Assembly (NCBI GenBank): GCA_910588635.1
Contig: CAJUPW010000009.1
Coordinates: 1-25,348, forward strand
Reading direction: 5' to 3'
Length of the DNA: 25,348 nt
From: an uncultured Oscillospiraceae bacterium
GTDB lineage: Bacteria > Bacillota > Clostridia > Oscillospirales > Oscillospiraceae
Below, piece after piece: positions 22,983-25,348 of the stretch. Below the pieces are notes generated by a model. The model was not told the origin of the DNA. It made no database searches and saw only the letters and a list, made by a program, of their open reading frames with translations. The position numbers and the translations under genes were made by a program. Numbering within the stretch: the first letter of the stretch is position 1; every line of letters begins with the position of its first letter.

Positions 22983-23684
22983 ATGGGGAAGACCATCCTG
23001 ATCGTAGAGGATGAGCAGAGCATTGTGGATATCCTGTCCTTCATTCTGGTGAAGGAGGGGTACGACACTCTGGAGGCGCTGGACGGCCCCACCGGGCTGC
23101 AGCTGGCCCTGGAGCAGAACCCGGACCTGGTACTGCTGGATCTGATGCTGCCCGGCATGAGCGGTTTTGAGGTCTGCGAGAGAATCCGGGCGGCGGGGTC
23201 CACCACCCCCATCGTCATGCTCACCGCCCGGGAGGAGGAGGACGACAAGGTCCGGGGCCTGGAGCTGGGGGCGGACGACTATATCACCAAGCCCTTCAAG
23301 AACCGGGAGCTCATCGCCCGGGTGAAGGCCAACATCCGCCGGGTATCCATGACGGCGGCCCCGCCGCCGGTTACGGCGGCCGAGCTGCCCCTGGGGGAGC
23401 GGATGCACATCGACGAGGACCGGGCCGCCATCTTCAAGGACGGCGCCCCCCTGGACCTGACCCAGCGGGAGTACGATCTGATCCGCTTTCTGGCCGCCCG
23501 GCCGGGGAAGGTGTTTTCCCGGGAGGCCCTGATGGAGCATGTTTGGAACTATGAGGGCTATGTGGGCGACGTGCGGGCCGTGGACGTGGCTGTCCGCCGC
23601 CTGCGCGAGAAGATCGAGGACGACCCCGGCTCCCCCGTGTTCATCAAGACCAAGCGAGGCATGGGGTACTACTTCGGGGAGTAA
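22983..23684 (+). CDS. OmpR/PhoB-family response regulator (WalR-like)
   Basis: A 233-residue response regulator. The receiver domain has the acidic pair VEDEQ (9-12), phospho-acceptor Asp53 in LLDLMLPGMSG, Thr81 in MLTARE and Lys103 in TKPFKN. A linker (about 122-140) with Ala/Pro runs to a winged-helix output domain ending in DVAVRRLREKIEDDP and FIKTKRGMGYYF. It is most like the WalR/PhoP type of Firmicutes that controls cell-wall or phosphate genes; which one cannot be decided here. The ATG has AGGAGG at 4-5 bases. The kinase gene follows after 105 bases that hold inverted-repeat sequences. Confidence 0.94.
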   Translation: MGKTILIVEDEQSIVDILSFILVKEGYDTLEALDGPTGLQLALEQNPDLVLLDLMLPGMSGFEVCERIRAAGSTTPIVMLTAREEEDDKVRGLELGADDYITKPFKNRELIARVKANIRRVSMTAAPPPVTAAELPLGERMHIDEDRAAIFKDGAPLDLTQREYDLIRFLAARPGKVFSREALMEHVWNYEGYVGDVRAVDVAVRRLREKIEDDPGSPVFIKTKRGMGYYFGE

Positions 23685-23687
23685 AAC

Positions 23688-23762
23688 GCAGGGGACGGTT
23701 CCTGTGCCGCCCCGCTGACGGATGATTGAAAAACAGGGCGGCTCGGAGGCCGCCCCCTACAA
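23688..23762. repeat. Palindromic intergenic repeat-like elements between regulator and kinase
   Basis: CAGGGGACGGTTCCTGTG (from 23689) and GGGCGGC-TCGGAG-GCCGCCC (23736-23755, then CCTAC) are short inverted repeats in the 105-base spacer. Their GC-rich palindromic form is that of dispersed REP-like elements in Clostridia; copy number cannot be measured here. Neither has a T run. Confidence 0.45.
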
Positions 23763-23789
23763 GAAAACTACCGGAGAGGAGGTCCCCCC

Positions 23790-25348
23790 ATGCTGCGCAG
23801 CCTGCACATGAAGCTGGTTATGATCCTGGTGCTGCTGATCCTGTCGCTGATGATGGTGGTGGGGGCCTTCCTCATCAACTCGGTGACCGCCTTCTATCTG
23901 GAGGACTTTTACAGCCAGATGTCCGACGTGTTCCAGGACCCCTTGCTCCACCACGACCTGACCACCCCCTCTGACGAGGAGGAGAACGGGGCGGAGCAGC
24001 TTTCCCGGGTGCTGGAGGCCTACGCCGGCGAGCTGGGGGTGGACAACCGCAACCGCAAGCTGTATATTCTGGACGGCAACGGCGTGCCTCTGGTCTCCCC
24101 CGACGGGGAGGAGGGACGGCTGGAGTACACGGAAAACCTGGTGTTCGCCTTGAACACCGGCCTGGAGACCAATCAGGCCGGCGACGAGAGCAACCTCTCC
24201 CTGGACTACATGGACGTGGCCATCCCCATTCGCCGGGGCGGGGAGAGCTATGTCATTTACATTCTGGACAACAAGGCCACCTCCAACGACCTGACCGACC
24301 AGATGCTTGTGCTCATCATCGAGGCTCTGGGATTCGGCCTGGTCATCTCCATTCTGCTGTCCTTCCTGCTGTCCAAGACTATGGTCACCCCCATCCAGCG
24401 GCTGACCGAGGGGGCCATGCGGGTGGCGGAGGGGGACTTCTCCCGCAAGATCGACGTGCTGTCCCAGGATGAGATCGGCGTGCTCACCGACACCTTCAAC
24501 GACATGGCCGGACAGCTCCAGGACACCTTGCGTCAGGTGGAAAACGAGCGCAACAAGCTGGACACCCTCTTCCTGCACATGACAGACGGCGTGGTGGCCT
24601 TCTCCCGGGCCGGCAGGGTGATTCACTCCAACCCCGCCGCCGCCCGGATGCTGCGGCGGGCCATCGGTCCGGACACCTTTTATGAGGAGCTCTTCGGGGC
24701 GACGGCGTCTCTGGAGCAGGTGCTGTCCTCCGACGACCACCTGGAGGGGGAGCTGCAGGTGCGGGAACGCTACCTCCAGCTGCTCTTGGCCCCCTTCGAC
24801 CGGGGACGGGCTGGTGGCGGAGCCCTGGTGGTGCTCCACGATGTCACCGAGCAGCGCAAGAACGAGGAGATGCGCCGGGAGTTCGTGGCCAACGTGTCCC
24901 ACGAGCTGCGCACCCCTCTGACCAATATCCGCTCCTACGCCGAGACCCTGATTGACAGCACCGGGGACATGCCCCCAGACATGGAGAAGAAGTTCCTGGG
25001 GGTCATTCTGGGGGAGAGCGACCGGATGACCCATATCGTCCAGGACCTGCTCACCCTGTCCCGGTTCGACTCGGAGCACAGCGAACTGAAGCTGTCCCGC
25101 TTCCCCTTCGTGGAGGCGGTGAAGGATATCTACAACGCCGTCTATATGGAGGCCCAGAAGCACAACCACACCCTGACCCTGGCCGCGGAGCCCGGCCTGC
25201 CCGAGGTCATGGCCGACCGGGAGCGGGTAATCCAGGTGATGATGAATATTGTGTCCAACTCCATCAAGTACACCCCTGACGGGGGCCATATTGCCATCCG
25301 GGCCGGCCGGGCCGGGGGCAAGGTGTGGATGGAGGTGGCCGACGACGG
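23790..25348 (+). CDS. Sensor histidine kinase (WalK/PhoR-like), 3' end outside the window
   Basis: An open frame of 519 codons from ATG 23790 (AGGAGG before it) to the window edge, so the C-terminus is missing. Order: TM1 (about 9-31), an extracellular domain of about 140 residues (acidic, with YILDGNGVPLVSPDG), TM2 (172-195), HAMP (TPIQRLTEGAMRVAEGDFS), a PAS-like domain (about 262-350, with MTDGVVAFSRAGRVIHSNP), then the HisKA box VSHELRTPLTN with phospho-acceptor His371. The ATPase N-box MMNIVSNSIKYTP (about 484-496) follows; the G boxes lie beyond the edge. This is the architecture of WalK/PhoR-type kinases and matches the WalR-like regulator upstream. The signal is not known. Confidence 0.92.
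   Translation, partial: MLRSLHMKLVMILVLLILSLMMVVGAFLINSVTAFYLEDFYSQMSDVFQDPLLHHDLTTPSDEEENGAEQLSRVLEAYAGELGVDNRNRKLYILDGNGVPLVSPDGEEGRLEYTENLVFALNTGLETNQAGDESNLSLDYMDVAIPIRRGGESYVIYILDNKATSNDLTDQMLVLIIEALGFGLVISILLSFLLSKTMVTPIQRLTEGAMRVAEGDFSRKIDVLSQDEIGVLTDTFNDMAGQLQDTLRQVENERNKLDTLFLHMTDGVVAFSRAGRVIHSNPAAARMLRRAIGPDTFYEELFGATASLEQVLSSDDHLEGELQVRERYLQLLLAPFDRGRAGGGALVVLHDVTEQRKNEEMRREFVANVSHELRTPLTNIRSYAETLIDSTGDMPPDMEKKFLGVILGESDRMTHIVQDLLTLSRFDSEHSELKLSRFPFVEAVKDIYNAVYMEAQKHNHTLTLAAEPGLPEVMADRERVIQVMMNIVSNSIKYTPDGGHIAIRAGRAGGKVWMEVADD

Noticed and set aside
23757..25289. 510-codon minus-strand frame opposite the sensor kinase
   Set aside because: Antisense artefact; the plus strand carries a kinase with ordered HAMP, PAS, HisKA and N-box motifs.

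Overview
The window looks like chromosome from a GC-rich gut member of the Clostridia, probably Oscillospiraceae (a Flavonifractor / Lawsonibacter / Oscillibacter-like genome). The reasons are AGGAGG-type ribosome sites, SigA-like promoters with extended -10 boxes, RNase J, a YerC/TrpR-like protein, DUF1653 and WYL proteins, a WalRK-like two-component pair, and a TnpW protein of the type found in conjugative elements of gut Firmicutes. This placement is inferred from gene content only.

Bases 1-4980 look like the end or cargo segment of an integrative element. They hold the tail of a DnaC-like helicase loader, tnpW and a terminator. A ferrous-iron uptake operon follows (feoA, feoA, feoB and a tiny Cys-rich FeoB-associated membrane protein), then a D-2-hydroxyacid dehydrogenase. 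The feo genes are preceded by repeated GTTAG-N6-CTAAC inverted repeats placed around two promoters. An AT-rich gene-free stretch separates this block from a tRNA-Leu(GAG) gene on the minus strand.

Bases 5231-12340 are metabolic. fhs (formate-tetrahydrofolate ligase, minus strand) is divergent from a plus-strand set: an NhaC-family antiporter, a small PH-like membrane protein, histidine ammonia-lyase, a DapF-fold racemase that is not a canonical DapF, and a TrpR-family YerC-like regulator, ended by a strong terminator. I read this as a candidate histidine (D/L-histidine to urocanate) module with its own transporter and regulator. No hutU, hutI or ftcD is present.

Bases 12341-17298 are minus-strand envelope and regulatory genes: a single-pass membrane protein of unknown function with an MscS channel, an NfeD/SPFH pair, a WYL regulator with a palindrome in its own promoter region, and a DUF1653 protein. 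Bases 17407-21867 carry a sugar-nucleotidyltransferase fused to a degenerate phosphohexomutase domain, then RNase J behind a roughly 280-nt GC-rich leader that can fold into a multi-branched RNA. The right end has an unknown PH-like protein (minus), then a Nudix hydrolase, a response regulator and a sensor kinase that runs off the window.

The most interesting items are the histidine cassette, the structured RNase J leader, the repeated operator-like sites of the feo operon and the pseudo-enzyme mutase domain. There is no CRISPR array, no rRNA and no integrase in the window.
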